NCBI RefSeq assembly: GCF_900109545.1
Contig: NZ_FOAP01000009.1
Coordinates: 248,001-312,000 of the forward strand
Direction: 5' to 3'
DNA length: 64,000 nucleotides
From: Stigmatella aurantiaca
GTDB lineage: Bacteria > Myxococcota > Myxococcia > Myxococcales > Myxococcaceae
Shown: in pieces, positions 32,847-43,193 of the stretch
How the letters are laid out: each line of letters starts with the position of its first letter
How positions within the stretch are numbered: the stretch's first letter is position 1
The notes under the pieces: model-generated
Seen by the model: only the letters and a program-made list of their open reading frames with translations
What the model was told of the DNA's origin: nothing
Databases searched by the model: none
Made by a program: the position numbers and the translations under genes

Positions 32847-32922
32847 TCTACAAGATTTTGCCGCTACGGCTGCAATGCAACGCGGGCCCTTCTATGGGGA
32901 TGGGCCTTCTCGGGGTGCGAAC

Positions 32923-34242
32923 ATGACGAAGCATGGTGTGGTTGGTACGATTGCTGGCGCCTTTGTCGTCCTGTGTGGGATGCCTGCCCTCGCGCAGACG
33001 CGGACGCCCTGGCAGATGCACAACGGCCTGGAGGTCTCGGCCACGAACCCCCACGGGCTCAAGAAGTTCACCTGTAACCCCACGGTCCACGGCCAGGAGT
33101 GCGAGTACGACGTGGCCACCATTCCGCCCCAGTCGGACTCGGCCTGGTCCATCGCGCCCAACGGCGAGACCATCGGCTTCTCCATTCCCTCGCGCGTGTG
33201 CCATGCGCCCATCACCTGCTTCGGCTACGGCGACTTCACCTACTTCCAGACCCTGGTGGATGTGCCGGCCAACGTGGCGGTGACCCAGTTCACCATCGCC
33301 TTCAACGGCATGGACGATGGCTCGCGCGTCACCATCTTCAACTCGCAGTACCCCGCGGGCTTCGTCATCCCCGGCAGCTACGTCTACTTCGGTGGCTCCG
33401 GCACCACGAACCTCGGCCCCTACGTGAAGTCGGGTGAGACCAACCGCGTGGTCATCACCCAGGTGGATGACTGCTGCTCGGAGAACAACCTCCAGAGCGC
33501 CAAGGTGGTGCTCAATGGCCAGCCGGTCGAGTCCAGCTGTGAGTCGGACGCCGCGTGCGATGACGGCAACTCCTGTACCTCGGACATCTGCGGGGCGGAT
33601 GGCAAGTGTGTGAGCCACGCGCTGGCGTGCGTGGGCGGCAACCTCTGCAACCCCCAGGCGCCGACGGCCAACGCCCTGGCCTCCTTCAGCCCCAACAGCG
33701 CCTCCCAGCAGTCCAGCAGCACCTGCACGGTGCTCCCCACCAACATCCAGATTGCCCTGAACGGCCCGCAGCACCAGATGCTCGAGTGCGGCGTGGACTC
33801 CTGGGTGGACCAGGGCGCCGTGGCCTCGGATGCCTGCGGCGCGGTGGAAGTCGTCACGCACAACTCCGGCCACGACGCGTACGGCCCTGGGCCGAACACC
33901 TGCTCCGAGGGCACCTACTCGGTGCAGTACCGTGCCCTGGACTCGCAGAACCACGAAGTGCAGGTGGTCCGCTCGGTGCAGGTGGAGGACACCCTGGCGC
34001 CGGTCCTGACGCTCAAGGGCTCCTCGCACGAGTACCACAAGTGCGGCAGCCAGTGGGTGGACCCGGGCGCCGACTCCTTCGACGAGTGCTACGGCAACAT
34101 CTCCGCCGAGGTGAAGACGACCGGCTACGTGAACGGCTGGGTGCCGGGCATCTACACGGTCACCTACTCCGTGACGGACAGCGGCGGGAACTCCGCGGTG
34201 CCGCAGACCCGCACCGTCGAGGTCGCCAACTGCCCCTGGTAG
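32923..34242 (+). CDS. Secreted Cys-rich protein with DUF5011-like Ig domains
   Basis: The 439-residue protein has a clear signal peptide (MTKHGVVGTIAGAFVVLCGM, cleavage after ALAQ). The first ~180 mature residues form an unknown beta domain with several Cys. A short Cys-rich link follows (CDDGNSCTSDIC, GKCVSHALAC), a motif common in myxobacterial exported proteins. Two Ig-like DUF5011-type units follow, each with an E/H-x-K-C-G-x-x-W-V-D-x-G-A opening and a Y-x-V-x-Y or T-V-T-Y-S-V-T-D end. It is probably an extracellular adhesin or matrix protein. The ATG at 32923 is chosen over 32875 because it gives the signal peptide directly. Confidence 0.82.
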   Translation: MTKHGVVGTIAGAFVVLCGMPALAQTRTPWQMHNGLEVSATNPHGLKKFTCNPTVHGQECEYDVATIPPQSDSAWSIAPNGETIGFSIPSRVCHAPITCFGYGDFTYFQTLVDVPANVAVTQFTIAFNGMDDGSRVTIFNSQYPAGFVIPGSYVYFGGSGTTNLGPYVKSGETNRVVITQVDDCCSENNLQSAKVVLNGQPVESSCESDAACDDGNSCTSDICGADGKCVSHALACVGGNLCNPQAPTANALASFSPNSASQQSSSTCTVLPTNIQIALNGPQHQMLECGVDSWVDQGAVASDACGAVEVVTHNSGHDAYGPGPNTCSEGTYSVQYRALDSQNHEVQVVRSVQVEDTLAPVLTLKGSSHEYHKCGSQWVDPGADSFDECYGNISAEVKTTGYVNGWVPGIYTVTYSVTDSGGNSAVPQTRTVEVANCPW

Positions 34243-34346
34243 TTCGCGGGACAGCGCAACGCTTCTAAAGGAGGGGTTGGGGGCGGCCGAGGCCGTCTCC
34301 AGCCCCTTCGGTCTTTTCGGGCCGGTGCTGATAGCCTTGGGGGTGG

Positions 34347-35492
34347 ATGGCCCGCCTTCTTGCCCCTTCGCAGCGCTGGTTGTTCGGCCGGGAGACCGAC
34401 CTGGCCGTCTTCGCGGGAACCGCGCTCCTGTCCGTGGCGCTGGTGGCCGCGGCGCCCTGGCTCGGCGCGGGGGGGGACACGCCCCTGTGGGCCTGGGCGC
34501 TGCTCGTCGTCGGGGTGGATGTGGCGCACGTCTGGTCCACGGTGTTCCGCACCTATCTGGACCGGGAGGAGCTGCTCCGGCGCCCGGCGCTGTATGCCCT
34601 CGCCCCGCTTTCCGCCTACGTGCTCGGCGTCCTGGCCTATCTCGCCTCCCCGGGGCTGTTCTGGCGGCTCTTCGCCTACACCGCCCTGTTTCACTTTGTG
34701 CGCCAACAATATGGCTGGGGGGCGCTCTACGCGCGCAAGGCCCGGGTCTCGGACGCGGAGCGGCGGTGGGACGCGGCGGCCCTCTACGCGGCCACGCTGG
34801 GGCCCGTGGTGTGGTGGCATGCGAACCTGCCGCGCGAGTTCTGGTGGTTCGTGGAGAACGACTTCGTCTCGGGTTTGCCGCAGTGGGTGGGCACGCTCGC
34901 GCTTGGGCTGCACGCGGCCGTGCTGGCCGGGTGGGCGGGCTTCCAGGCCCTGCGGGTGGTGCGGGGCGAGGGGCTCCAGGCGGGCAAGGTGCTGCTGGTG
35001 CTCGCCACGTGGGCGACGTGGTTCGGGGGCATCGTGGTGGCGCGGGATGACTTCGCGTTCACGGTGATGAACGTGCTCTTGCACGGGGTGCCGTACTTCG
35101 CGCTCCTGTTCCGGTACGCGCGCGGGCGCCACGCCGAAGGGGGCTACGGGCCGTGGGCGCCGCTCTTGCGCGCGGGGCTGCCGGGCTTCCTGCTGTTCCT
35201 GGGGGCGCTGGCGTTCGCCGAGGAGTTCCTGTGGGACCAGCTCGTCTGGCACGAGCGGCCCTTGCTCTTCGGGGACGGCGGCCTCGTGCTGCCGCCGGAC
35301 GTGCTGGCGCTGGTGGTGCCGCTCCTGGCGCTGCCCCAGGCCACGCACTACCTGCTGGATGCCTTCATCTGGAAGGCGGGCCAGGACCCGGCGCTGCTCG
35401 GCCGGCTCGGCTGGCGCGCCCCCGTGCGGGAAGGTTCGCCATTGGGCACGGCCGCGCCATCTCCAGTAGCCATGGCGCACTCCCCGGACTAA
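34347..35492 (+). CDS. Polytopic membrane protein with conserved-looking membrane histidines
   Basis: The 381-residue protein has about eight or nine predicted membrane helices. Histidines sit within or next to helices in the segments VDVAHVWSTVFRTYLD, ALFHFVRQQYGWGALY, NVLLHGVPYFALLF and PQATHYLLDAFIWKAG. Such spacing is reminiscent of metal-binding membrane oxygenases or desaturases (for example Brp/Blh-type), but no known signature is complete, so the function is left open. It lies 12 nt before the otsAB start and is probably co-transcribed with it. The 104 nt before the gene hold no clear signal. Confidence 0.7.
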   Translation: MARLLAPSQRWLFGRETDLAVFAGTALLSVALVAAAPWLGAGGDTPLWAWALLVVGVDVAHVWSTVFRTYLDREELLRRPALYALAPLSAYVLGVLAYLASPGLFWRLFAYTALFHFVRQQYGWGALYARKARVSDAERRWDAAALYAATLGPVVWWHANLPREFWWFVENDFVSGLPQWVGTLALGLHAAVLAGWAGFQALRVVRGEGLQAGKVLLVLATWATWFGGIVVARDDFAFTVMNVLLHGVPYFALLFRYARGRHAEGGYGPWAPLLRAGLPGFLLFLGALAFAEEFLWDQLVWHERPLLFGDGGLVLPPDVLALVVPLLALPQATHYLLDAFIWKAGQDPALLGRLGWRAPVREGSPLGTAAPSPVAMAHSPD

Positions 35493-35504
35493 TTCGTGGG
35501 GCCT

Positions 35505-37676
35505 ATGCCCCGACTCCTGCTTGTCTCCAACCGGCTTCCCGTCACCGTCAAGACAGAGAAGGACCAGGTCTCCGTGGTGCGCAGCGCGGGGGGGCTGGCC
35601 ACCGGCCTGAGCGGGCCGCACGAGCGCTCCGGCGGGCTGTGGGTGGGCTGGCCCGGAGATGTCTCCCGGCTGTCCCAGGCGCAGCGGGCCAAGGTGGACG
35701 AGCAGCTCGCGGGGCTGCGCTGCGTGCCGCTGTACCTCAGCTCCAGCGAGGTCAGCCGCTTCTACGAGGGCTACTCCAACCGTGTCCTCTGGCCGCTGTG
35801 CCACTACCTGGTGGAGCGCGTGCCGCGGCAGGACCGGGACTGGGACTCCTACGCCAAGGTCAACGAGCGCTTCGCGGAGCTGGCGGCGAGCCACTACCAG
35901 CCGGGCGACACCATCTGGGTGCATGACTACCAGCTGATGCTGGTGCCGGCGCTGCTGCGCAAGCGCCTGCCCGAGGCGCGCATCGGCTTCTTCCACCACA
36001 TTCCGTTCCCCTCGAGCGAGATCTTCCGCACGCTTCCCCGCCGGGAAGCGCTGGTGCGGGGCCTGCTGGGCGCGGATCTCGTGGGCTTCCACACGCCCAG
36101 CTACGTGCACCACTTCTCCAACACGATGCTGCAGGTGCTGGGGCTGGAGACGGAGGTGGACCACGTCACCTACGAGGGCCGCACCGTGCGCCTGGGGGCC
36201 TTCCCCATGGGCATCGACGCGGAGGCCTTCGACCGCCTGGCCCGGGAGCAGAGCACGCTGGAGGAGGTGAAGGTGCTCCGGGAGCGGGCGGTGGGGCAGC
36301 GGCTGCTGGTGGGCGTGGACCGGCTCGACTACACGAAGGGGATTCCCCGGCGGCTGCTGGCCGTGCAGCGCGTGCTGGAGCGCGAGCCCTCCCTGCGCGG
36401 GCGGCTGCGGTTCATCCAGGTGGCGGTGCCCAGCCGCACCCAGGTGGAGGACTACGCCGCCTACCGCGAGCAGGTGGACGAGCTGGTGGGCCGCATCAAC
36501 GGCCTCTACGGCAACATGCACAACGTCCCGGTGCACTACCTCTACCGCTCCCTCAACGAGAAGCAGCTGGCGGCGCTGTACCGGGGGGCGGATGTGATGC
36601 TGGTGACGCCCATCCGGGACGGCATGAACCTGGTGGCCAAGGAATTCTGCGCGGCGCGGCCGGACGAGGACGGGGTGCTGCTGCTGAGCGAGTTCGCGGG
36701 CGCCGCCAACGAGCTGTGCGAGGCCACGTTCGTCAATCCCTATGATGTCGAGGGCATGGCGGACGCCATCCTGAAGGCGCTGGAGATGCCCGCCTCGGAG
36801 CGCCAGCCGCGCATGCGCGCCCTGCGCGAGCGGGTGAAGGCCCACGACGTGCACTGGTGGGTGGGCCGTTTCCTGGACACGCTCCAGTCCATCCCCGCCC
36901 CGGCCCAGCGGGAAGTCAAAGGGGGGACCCAGGACGTCATGGCGCGGCTCAAGGCGGCCGGACGGCGGGTGCTGCTGCTCGACTACGACGGGACGCTCGT
37001 GGGGTACGTGGCGCGGCCGGAGCTGGCCACGCCGGATGCGGCGCTGAAGTCGCTGCTGGCGCAGGTGGCGGCCCTGCCCGGCACGTCCGTGCACATCGTC
37101 AGCGGCCGGGCCAAGGAGACGCTGGAGGCGTGGCTGGGAGACCTGCCGGTGGGGCTGCACGGTGAGCACGGGCTCTGGTCCCGGCCGAAGCCCGGCGGCG
37201 AGTGGAAGATGCTGGAGGGCGTGTCCACCGATTGGAAGGCGCAGGCGCGTCCGTTGCTGGACTCCTTCAGCGCGCGCGTGCCGGGCTCCTTCGTGGAGGA
37301 GAAGACCGCGTCGCTGGCGTGGCACTACCGGCAGGTGGATGCCGGTTATGGCGCCTCCCAGGCCCGGGAGCTGCGGCTGAAGCTGATGGAGGTGTTCGCG
37401 CAGGGGCCGATGGAGGTGCTGCCCGGGGACAAGGTGGTGGAGGTGCGTCCCCGGGGCGTGCACAAGGGCCGCGTGGTGACCCAGGTGATGGAGGCGCTGG
37501 GGCCTGGAGTGATGGTGGCGGCCTTCGGCGATGACCGCACGGACGAGGATCTGTTCGGCGCGGTGCCCGAGGATGGGATTTCCGTCCACGCCGGCGGCAG
37601 GCCCACCCGCGCGGCCTACCGGGTGTCCGGCCCGGACGAGGTGCGGCGCATCCTGGCCTCGCTGCTGGAGCGGTGA
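35505..37676 (+). CDS. otsAB: Bifunctional trehalose-6-phosphate synthase/phosphatase (OtsA-OtsB fusion)
   Basis: The 723-residue protein joins two enzymes. The N-terminal ~465 residues are GT20 Ots[66 protein letters not shown] and [15 protein letters not shown]. They make trehalose-6-phosphate from UDP-glucose (or another NDP-glucose) and glucose-6-phosphate. The C-terminal ~230 residues are HAD-type OtsB, with nucleophile motif LLLDYDGTL (Asp493) and [10 protein letters not shown] near the end, which removes the phosphate. The fusion channels substrate to the stress protectant trehalose. Start at ATG 35505 ([12 protein letters not shown]) and not the GTG 9 nt earlier. Confidence 0.95.
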   Translation: MPRLLLVSNRLPVTVKTEKDQVSVVRSAGGLATGLSGPHERSGGLWVGWPGDVSRLSQAQRAKVDEQLAGLRCVPLYLSSSEVSRFYEGYSNRVLWPLCHYLVERVPRQDRDWDSYAKVNERFAELAASHYQPGDTIWVHDYQLMLVPALLRKRLPEARIGFFHHIPFPSSEIFRTLPRREALVRGLLGADLVGFHTPSYVHHFSNTMLQVLGLETEVDHVTYEGRTVRLGAFPMGIDAEAFDRLAREQSTLEEVKVLRERAVGQRLLVGVDRLDYTKGIPRRLLAVQRVLEREPSLRGRLRFIQVAVPSRTQVEDYAAYREQVDELVGRINGLYGNMHNVPVHYLYRSLNEKQLAALYRGADVMLVTPIRDGMNLVAKEFCAARPDEDGVLLLSEFAGAANELCEATFVNPYDVEGMADAILKALEMPASERQPRMRALRERVKAHDVHWWVGRFLDTLQSIPAPAQREVKGGTQDVMARLKAAGRRVLLLDYDGTLVGYVARPELATPDAALKSLLAQVAALPGTSVHIVSGRAKETLEAWLGDLPVGLHGEHGLWSRPKPGGEWKMLEGVSTDWKAQARPLLDSFSARVPGSFVEEKTASLAWHYRQVDAGYGASQARELRLKLMEVFAQGPMEVLPGDKVVEVRPRGVHKGRVVTQVMEALGPGVMVAAFGDDRTDEDLFGAVPEDGISVHAGGRPTRAAYRVSGPDEVRRILASLLER

Positions 37677-37760
37677 GCGGCACGGCCGCACCGCGCTGCG
37701 CGCAGTTGCCCGGGAACGAAGGAACGATTACTCCTGCGCCGCAAGGAGAGCGTTTCATCG

Positions 37761-39275
37761 ATGGAAACCCCCCGTCCGCCGCGCGGAGCCCCTGTGATTG
37801 GGACCGCGGTGCTGCTCCTCCTGGTTCCTTTGTGCTCCTACTGGGAGACGGTTTTTCATCGTTTCGGGTTTCGCGATGACTACTCCATCCTCCGCGAGGC
37901 CCGGGAGGAGCCCGGCAAGATTCTGAGGGTGTGCTCGTCGCAGGGGCGCATCCTCTATGGCTGGCTGCTGGAGATGTCCGCGCGCGCGGCGGGGGACATC
38001 GAGGGGCTGTGCTGGATGCGGCTCGCCAGCGTGGTGTGCCTGGGGCTCTTGGCCTCGGCGGTGTTCCTGCTGCTGCTCCGGGCGGGGTGGTCACTGGCGC
38101 CGGCGGCGCTGCTCGCGGCCTTCATGCCGCTGACGCCCTCGGCGCAGGTGCTGGCGAGCTGGGCCATCTGCTGGCCGCACGCGCTGGCGTTGTTGCTGGC
38201 CACGGGCGCCTTCGCGCTGGCGGATCAGGGCCTGCGCGCCGGGACGCGCCGCCTCGTCCAGGCCGGCGGGGGGCTGGGCGCGGTGCTCCTCATGGCCGCG
38301 GCCACGCTCACCTACCAGTCCAACAGCCTCTTCTATGTGGTGCTGGTGGCCGCCACGCTCGTGGTGCGGCGGCAGGACACGTTCTGGGGCAGCGTCCGGT
38401 GGATGGTGCGCCACCTGTGCGTCATGGGCGCGGGGCTCGGCGTGGCGTTCGCCGTCTCCCAGGCCACCTTCGCGGCCCACGTCTTCACGCGCTCGCCGCG
38501 CATCCGCTTCGAGACGCACTGGGTGAGCAAGGCCATCTGGATGGTGACGCAGGTGCTGCCGGATGCGCTGGCGCAGCCGGCGCTCGATGGGGCCCGGGGC
38601 GCCGCGGCGGCGGTGTACTGGCTCATGGTGCTGGCGGCGGTGGCTGTCATCTCCGTGGGCACCGTGATGGAGCGCCGGCGCATTGGCCCCGCGGGCGGCT
38701 GGCGGTGGCTCCTGGGCATGGTGGCGCTGTCGGGCGCGGCCTACTCCGTCAGCTTTCTCGCCGCGGAGCGCTTTCCCACCTACCGCACCATCTACGCGCT
38801 CACCGGCGTGTGGAGCGTCTTCATCGCCGCGGCGCTGGTGAACATCGGCCGCCTGCTGCCCGGAAGGGGCCGGCAGGTGGCCATCGCGGGGCTCGCGGGC
38901 TTCGTGCTCGTGGGCGCGCTGCTTGCGCGGTGGCAGTCCTTCGAGCTGTTCGCGGTGCCCCAGGGCCGGGAGCTGCAGCTCATGGAGGAGGGGGTGCGCA
39001 AGGCGGTGCTGGCCAAGCGGCCCCGCATCTTCGTCATCACCGCGACCCAGGATGACTCGTCCGCGCCGCGCCGGTACCGGGACGAGTTCGGCTCCGTCTC
39101 CATCGACGCCGAGTGGGTGGCCAAGGAGGTGCTGAAGTCGCTCATGAAGGAGCGCTTCGCGGGGGCCACGGACGTGTACAAGCAGTACTCGTTCGCCGCG
39201 GGACCGAAGGTGCCGGAGCCCAAGAGCTACGACATCCTCATCGACATGCGGCGGATGCGCGAAGCCCGGCCGTGA
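37761..39275 (+). CDS. GT-C-like polytopic membrane glycosyltransferase candidate
   Basis: The 504-residue protein has a first helix at residues 12-28 followed by an outside loop beginning FGFRDDYSILREA. The paired Asp residues after helix 1 are typical of lipid-linked sugar GT-C enzymes such as GtrII-like glucosyltransferases. Nine or more further hydrophobic helices follow up to ~residue 390, then a soluble ~110-residue domain (RRYRDEFGSVSIDAEWVAKEVL). It probably decorates a surface polysaccharide. Alternative: a membrane protein of unknown role. The ATG follows AAGGAGAGC. Confidence 0.62.
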   Translation: METPRPPRGAPVIGTAVLLLLVPLCSYWETVFHRFGFRDDYSILREAREEPGKILRVCSSQGRILYGWLLEMSARAAGDIEGLCWMRLASVVCLGLLASAVFLLLLRAGWSLAPAALLAAFMPLTPSAQVLASWAICWPHALALLLATGAFALADQGLRAGTRRLVQAGGGLGAVLLMAAATLTYQSNSLFYVVLVAATLVVRRQDTFWGSVRWMVRHLCVMGAGLGVAFAVSQATFAAHVFTRSPRIRFETHWVSKAIWMVTQVLPDALAQPALDGARGAAAAVYWLMVLAAVAVISVGTVMERRRIGPAGGWRWLLGMVALSGAAYSVSFLAAERFPTYRTIYALTGVWSVFIAAALVNIGRLLPGRGRQVAIAGLAGFVLVGALLARWQSFELFAVPQGRELQLMEEGVRKAVLAKRPRIFVITATQDDSSAPRRYRDEFGSVSIDAEWVAKEVLKSLMKERFAGATDVYKQYSFAAGPKVPEPKSYDILIDMRRMREARP

Positions 39276-39299
39276 GGAGGCACCTCCCCCACGGCCGGG
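39265..39299. terminator. Strong bidirectional hairpin between convergent genes
   Basis: CCCGGCCGTG (39265-39274) pairs perfectly with CACGGCCGGG (39290-39299). The loop itself contains GGAGG and CCTCC, giving a long composite stem that includes the stop codon of the upstream gene. It sits between two convergent genes, the expected place for a shared terminator. No T tract follows, as is common in such GC-rich genomes. Confidence 0.65.
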
Positions 39300-39311
39300 G
39301 CCGCGCGGGGC

Positions 39312-42300
39312 TCAGCGCGAGGCGGTCTTCCCCGCGGGCGTGAGCAGCACCTTGCGGCCGAAGGCCCGGTCCACCCGGCCGAGGAACTCGCGGAACGCCA
39401 GGTAGTCATCCGACTTCACGCGCGCCCGGGTGAGGGCCACCTCGCCGTCGGCGATGAGCTTGCCGCCCTCCTGGCGGAAGGTGAGCCGCAGCCGGCCGAA
39501 GGGCAGCTGCTCCTCCAGGGCGTCCGGCAGCTCCGCCACGGTGTAGCCCTGCGGCAGCGTGTAGCGCAGCGTGAATTGGTTCATCCACGGGCTCTGGAGC
39601 TGCAGGTCGAACCTGCGCTGGGCCAGCGAGGCGTAGGCCTGCTGGTAGGTGCGGCCCGCGCCGAAGGGCAGGAGCCGCAGGGCGCCGCCGGGGAGCACCT
39701 CCGAGTAGCGCGGAATCGTCATCCGGAAGTCCATGGCCACGTCCTCGTCCAGGAGCGTGGTGTCATTGAGCTTCACGTCGTGCACGGTGAGCCCCGGGAA
39801 GCTCTGCGCCCAGGCGCGCTCGAAGGTGGACTTGCGTGTGGCCACCGCCCGGTAGGCCCGGCGGTAATCCGGCGCGCTCAGGCCGCTCACCTTCGTGGCC
39901 CCCATCACCTCCGCGGAGCCGTCCGGCTTGAGCGTCACGTCCATGGTGAGCCGCGTGGTGTTGTCCTCCGCCTTCGCCTCAGGGGTGGTGAGGAAGGTGC
40001 TCTTGCCGCCGGGCTCCACGATGAGGACGTTGGCCACCCGGTCCGCGCTGGGCAGCTCGCGTGCCCCGTGGAACTCCGCCGTCCCGTCCAGGAAGAGCTG
40101 GTACTTGGGCACGTAGACGATGGCGTGGTTGAAGGCCGCGAGGCTCGCGGGCTCCTCGCCCAGCGCGCCCAGCGTGCGCATGCGCAGGAGCACCAGCCGC
40201 GTGTCCACCCCGGCCACCTTCAGCATGGCGTGGATGAGGCTGGCCTTGTCCTTACAGTCGCCGAAGCGGCGCGCGAGGATGCGGTCCACCCGGTACGGCT
40301 TGTAGCCGTGGATGCCGAACTCCAGCGCCACGTAGCGCGTGTTCGTCACCACGAAGTTGTACACGGCGCGGATGACGGCCTGGTCGTCCTTGCGGTCCAC
40401 GCCCTTGAGCACCCGCTCCACCGTCTGGCGCAGCTCGTCGTTGGGCGTGAGCTGGTCCTTCACCAGGCCCCAGTAGTAGCGGCCCACCTGCTCCCAGGTC
40501 TGGTAGGTGGACACGTGCAGCGGCACGGCGATCTCCGCCCAGCCCGGCATGCCCGGCTCGGGCACCACCTTGGGCACGTTCTTCGCCGTCCACCGGTAGA
40601 GCACCCGGCCACCCTCCAGCTCCTCGCGCGTGTTCGCCACGCCCGCGAGCTTGGCGCTGTTCGAGTACAGAGGCCGCTCGCGCGGCATCTCCACGAGGTA
40701 CTGGTAGCGCAGCTTGGGGTACACGTTCTGCACGTGCTCCACCTCGCCCCAGTAGTCCGAGAGCAGGTTCTCCTGGGCCGTGTCCTCCAGCTGGTACTGC
40801 AAGTCCAGCACGTCCCCGGGCGCCAGCGTGGGGAAGGAGAGCATCTTGGCGCGGGCGTCGTAGTACATGCCCGTCCACGGCTCGTTGATGTTGCGCTCCG
40901 TCTCGCCGTAGCTGTCCACCACCGAGCCGTCCGGCTTGGTGACGCGGGCGCGCAGTATGCGCACCTCCTGCCGGTCCGGCGAGTAGGTGACGGGGTAGCT
41001 GCGGAACGCGTCCACGCCGCGCTGGTTGAGCACCTGCACCACCATCTGGTGCGTGCGGCTGGACAGGCCGCTCGTCTGCACGCGCACGAAGGTGTTGTCC
41101 ACCACGTACACGGCGTCTTCGTTGGGGTAGGCCTCCGCCTCCTTCACCAGCGGGGCGGCATCCATCACATAGCGCGCGCCCGCGTTGGCCTCGCCCTTGA
41201 GCGTGCGCACCGTCTCCTTCAGCGCGGGGTTCTGCGGGCGCAGCACGAGCGAGCGGGCGAAGGAGGCGAGCGCCTCGTCCCGGTGCCCGGCGCTCATCAG
41301 CGCGCGGCCCTCGCGCTCGTACACCTCGGGCTCGTCCGGCGAGAGCGCGCGGGCCTCGGCGAAGTTCGCCCTGGCCGCGTCGAGCTTGCCGTTGGCGGCC
41401 CGCAGCTCCGCGAGCCGCACGCGCGCCGCGTTGTCGAAGGGGTTGAGCGTGAGCAGCTGGGCGTACTCGCGCGCGGCCTCGTCCACCCGGCCCATGTCCG
41501 CGAGCTGCCCGGCCAGCAGGGTGCGGCTGGACGTGTCATCGAAGCGCAGGGCCAGCGCCACGCGCAGGCGGTCCAGGACTTCCTGCTGGCGCTCCAGCTT
41601 GCGCGAGGCCGTCACCGCGGCGCGCACCACGCGGGGCACGTTGGACATGCGGCGGAACGTCTCCTCGATGAGCGTGTTGGCGCGGGCCGTGGCCCCCATC
41701 GCCTCATGGGCCCGGGCCAGCACCAGCCGCGCGGAGGCCGACTCCTGGGCCTTCTCCATCACCGGCTGCAGCAGCTCCAGCACGCGCTCGGGGTGGTCCC
41801 GCTCCAGCTCGTGCTCGGCCAGCTTCACCCGGGGGTTCACGGCCTCGGGGGCCACCCGCACGGCGGCCTCCAGGAAGTGGCGGCGCAGGTTCAGGTCATC
41901 CCGGTGGTTCGCGGCGGCCAGCAGCTGCAGCTCCATGTCCTGGGGCGCGGCGCGGGCGGCGCGCTCGGCCTCCACGGTGGCGGTGTGCTCGCGCTCGTCA
42001 TAGGCCCGGAAGAAGGAGAGCACCGTGGCGTACTCGCCGCGCAGCGTGGCGTCCTCGGGCTTGCGGGCCACCAGCTCCTTCAGCGTGGAGGAGAGCGTGG
42101 GCAGCACCTGGGGCGCGGGGGCCAGGCCCCGCTCCAGGGCGGGCGGGGTGGCGGGCAGCGTGGCGCGCACCGTGCCCCGGGCCAGCGACTCCTGGCGGAG
42201 GTAGAAGCCCAGCGGCCCCGTCTCCTGGCACACCTTGACGAGCACGCGGTTGAGGCCCTTGCGCAGGCGCACGGCCACCCGGCTCTGGTCCGGCCGCGGC

Positions 42301-42977
42301 ATGTTGTAGCGGTCCTCGCGCGCCACGGGCTGGCCGTTCACCCACAGGCGGTAGGCGCCGGAGGTGCCCACGCCGAGCGCCACGCGCGTCTCCTGCGCGG
42401 CCTCCAGCCAGGTGAGCGCGTAGGCCACGGCCTCCCGGTTGGGGCGCACCGCCGACGCCAGGTCCACGTACCCGTCGGTGGGGCTGACGGCGAGCCTTCG
42501 CCAGGACACCTGGCGGCCCTTGGCCCCGGCGAACGTGGCGTTCAGGTCCACCGTGGCCGCCTCGGGGCCGAAGTCCGTGTCACACCCGGACTTGCCCTCG
42601 TTGTCGAAGCCCCCGGTGACATAGAAGTCCCCGACGAAGCCCATCGCGCGCTGAATCTCCGTGGCGCGCACCATGCGGCCGCGGGCGCGCTCCAGGTCCA
42701 TGAGCAGCAGCGTCGCCGTGGCGCGCGTGTTGGGGTCCGTGTTGCGCCGGCCGATGACCTGCGCGTAGGTGCTCACCAGCGGGGTGATGTCCTCCAGGTC
42801 CTCGGCCAGGCTGTGCAGGCGGATGAGGTAGGCGGCCCCCCGGGGAGAGGACGCGAGTTCGAGCGCCTGGGTGGTGTAGGTCTGAGCCGCCTCAGCGGCG
42901 GGGCCCGTGGGTTTGGCCAGCACCAGCAGGGGGCAGGTGAGGACGAAGAGGGCGGCGAGCCATGGGAAACGCAACAT
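39312..42977 (-). CDS. Exported DUF3857-transglutaminase-like protein with TPR region
   Basis: The 1221-residue protein has a signal peptide (MLRFPWLAALFVLTCPLLVL, cleavage near LAKP). Residues ~330-600 are Ala/Leu/Arg-rich helical repeats of TPR type. A DUF3857 domain follows, with SSRTHQMVVQVLNQRGVDAF and VRILRARVTKPDGSVVDS. A transglutaminase core then shows the Cys-His-Asp triad: FGDCKDKAS (Cys908), FNHAIVYV (His951) and LFLDGTAEF (Asp964). Such proteins are periplasmic and may act as proteases or cross-linkers; the substrate is unknown. The ATG at 42977 has AAGGAA 8 nt upstream; the ATG at 43001 is an alternative start that would lengthen the signal peptide. Confidence 0.85.
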   Translation of the reverse strand: MLRFPWLAALFVLTCPLLVLAKPTGPAAEAAQTYTTQALELASSPRGAAYLIRLHSLAEDLEDITPLVSTYAQVIGRRNTDPNTRATATLLLMDLERARGRMVRATEIQRAMGFVGDFYVTGGFDNEGKSGCDTDFGPEAATVDLNATFAGAKGRQVSWRRLAVSPTDGYVDLASAVRPNREAVAYALTWLEAAQETRVALGVGTSGAYRLWVNGQPVAREDRYNMPRPDQSRVAVRLRKGLNRVLVKVCQETGPLGFYLRQESLARGTVRATLPATPPALERGLAPAPQVLPTLSSTLKELVARKPEDATLRGEYATVLSFFRAYDEREHTATVEAERAARAAPQDMELQLLAAANHRDDLNLRRHFLEAAVRVAPEAVNPRVKLAEHELERDHPERVLELLQPVMEKAQESASARLVLARAHEAMGATARANTLIEETFRRMSNVPRVVRAAVTASRKLERQQEVLDRLRVALALRFDDTSSRTLLAGQLADMGRVDEAAREYAQLLTLNPFDNAARVRLAELRAANGKLDAARANFAEARALSPDEPEVYEREGRALMSAGHRDEALASFARSLVLRPQNPALKETVRTLKGEANAGARYVMDAAPLVKEAEAYPNEDAVYVVDNTFVRVQTSGLSSRTHQMVVQVLNQRGVDAFRSYPVTYSPDRQEVRILRARVTKPDGSVVDSYGETERNINEPWTGMYYDARAKMLSFPTLAPGDVLDLQYQLEDTAQENLLSDYWGEVEHVQNVYPKLRYQYLVEMPRERPLYSNSAKLAGVANTREELEGGRVLYRWTAKNVPKVVPEPGMPGWAEIAVPLHVSTYQTWEQVGRYYWGLVKDQLTPNDELRQTVERVLKGVDRKDDQAVIRAVYNFVVTNTRYVALEFGIHGYKPYRVDRILARRFGDCKDKASLIHAMLKVAGVDTRLVLLRMRTLGALGEEPASLAAFNHAIVYVPKYQLFLDGTAEFHGARELPSADRVANVLIVEPGGKSTFLTTPEAKAEDNTTRLTMDVTLKPDGSAEVMGATKVSGLSAPDYRRAYRAVATRKSTFERAWAQSFPGLTVHDVKLNDTTLLDEDVAMDFRMTIPRYSEVLPGGALRLLPFGAGRTYQQAYASLAQRRFDLQLQSPWMNQFTLRYTLPQGYTVAELPDALEEQLPFGRLRLTFRQEGGKLIADGEVALTRARVKSDDYLAFREFLGRVDRAFGRKVLLTPAGKTASR

Positions 42978-43193
42978 CCGTTGGATTCCTTGTCCAGTCA
43001 TACGGGGGAGTCTCCAGCCCGGGAAAGGGCTGACGCCGATGAACAGGCATCGCGGTAGATGCCTTCCCCTGCATGTTGCTCCGGACGGCGGACAGGCAGC
43101 CGGCAAAAGTCACGAAGCGTGGAAAAAGATCGCCCCGGCGTCCTCCCGCGAAGGGGGACGGGCCGGGGCGAGGGGACGGCGGCGGGAGCAGCG

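Noticed and set aside
39576-43058. 1160-codon plus-strand frame opposite the transglutaminase gene
   Set aside because: Antisense shadow; composition biased to His, Val, Arg and Gly, while the minus strand has the Cys-His-Asp triad.
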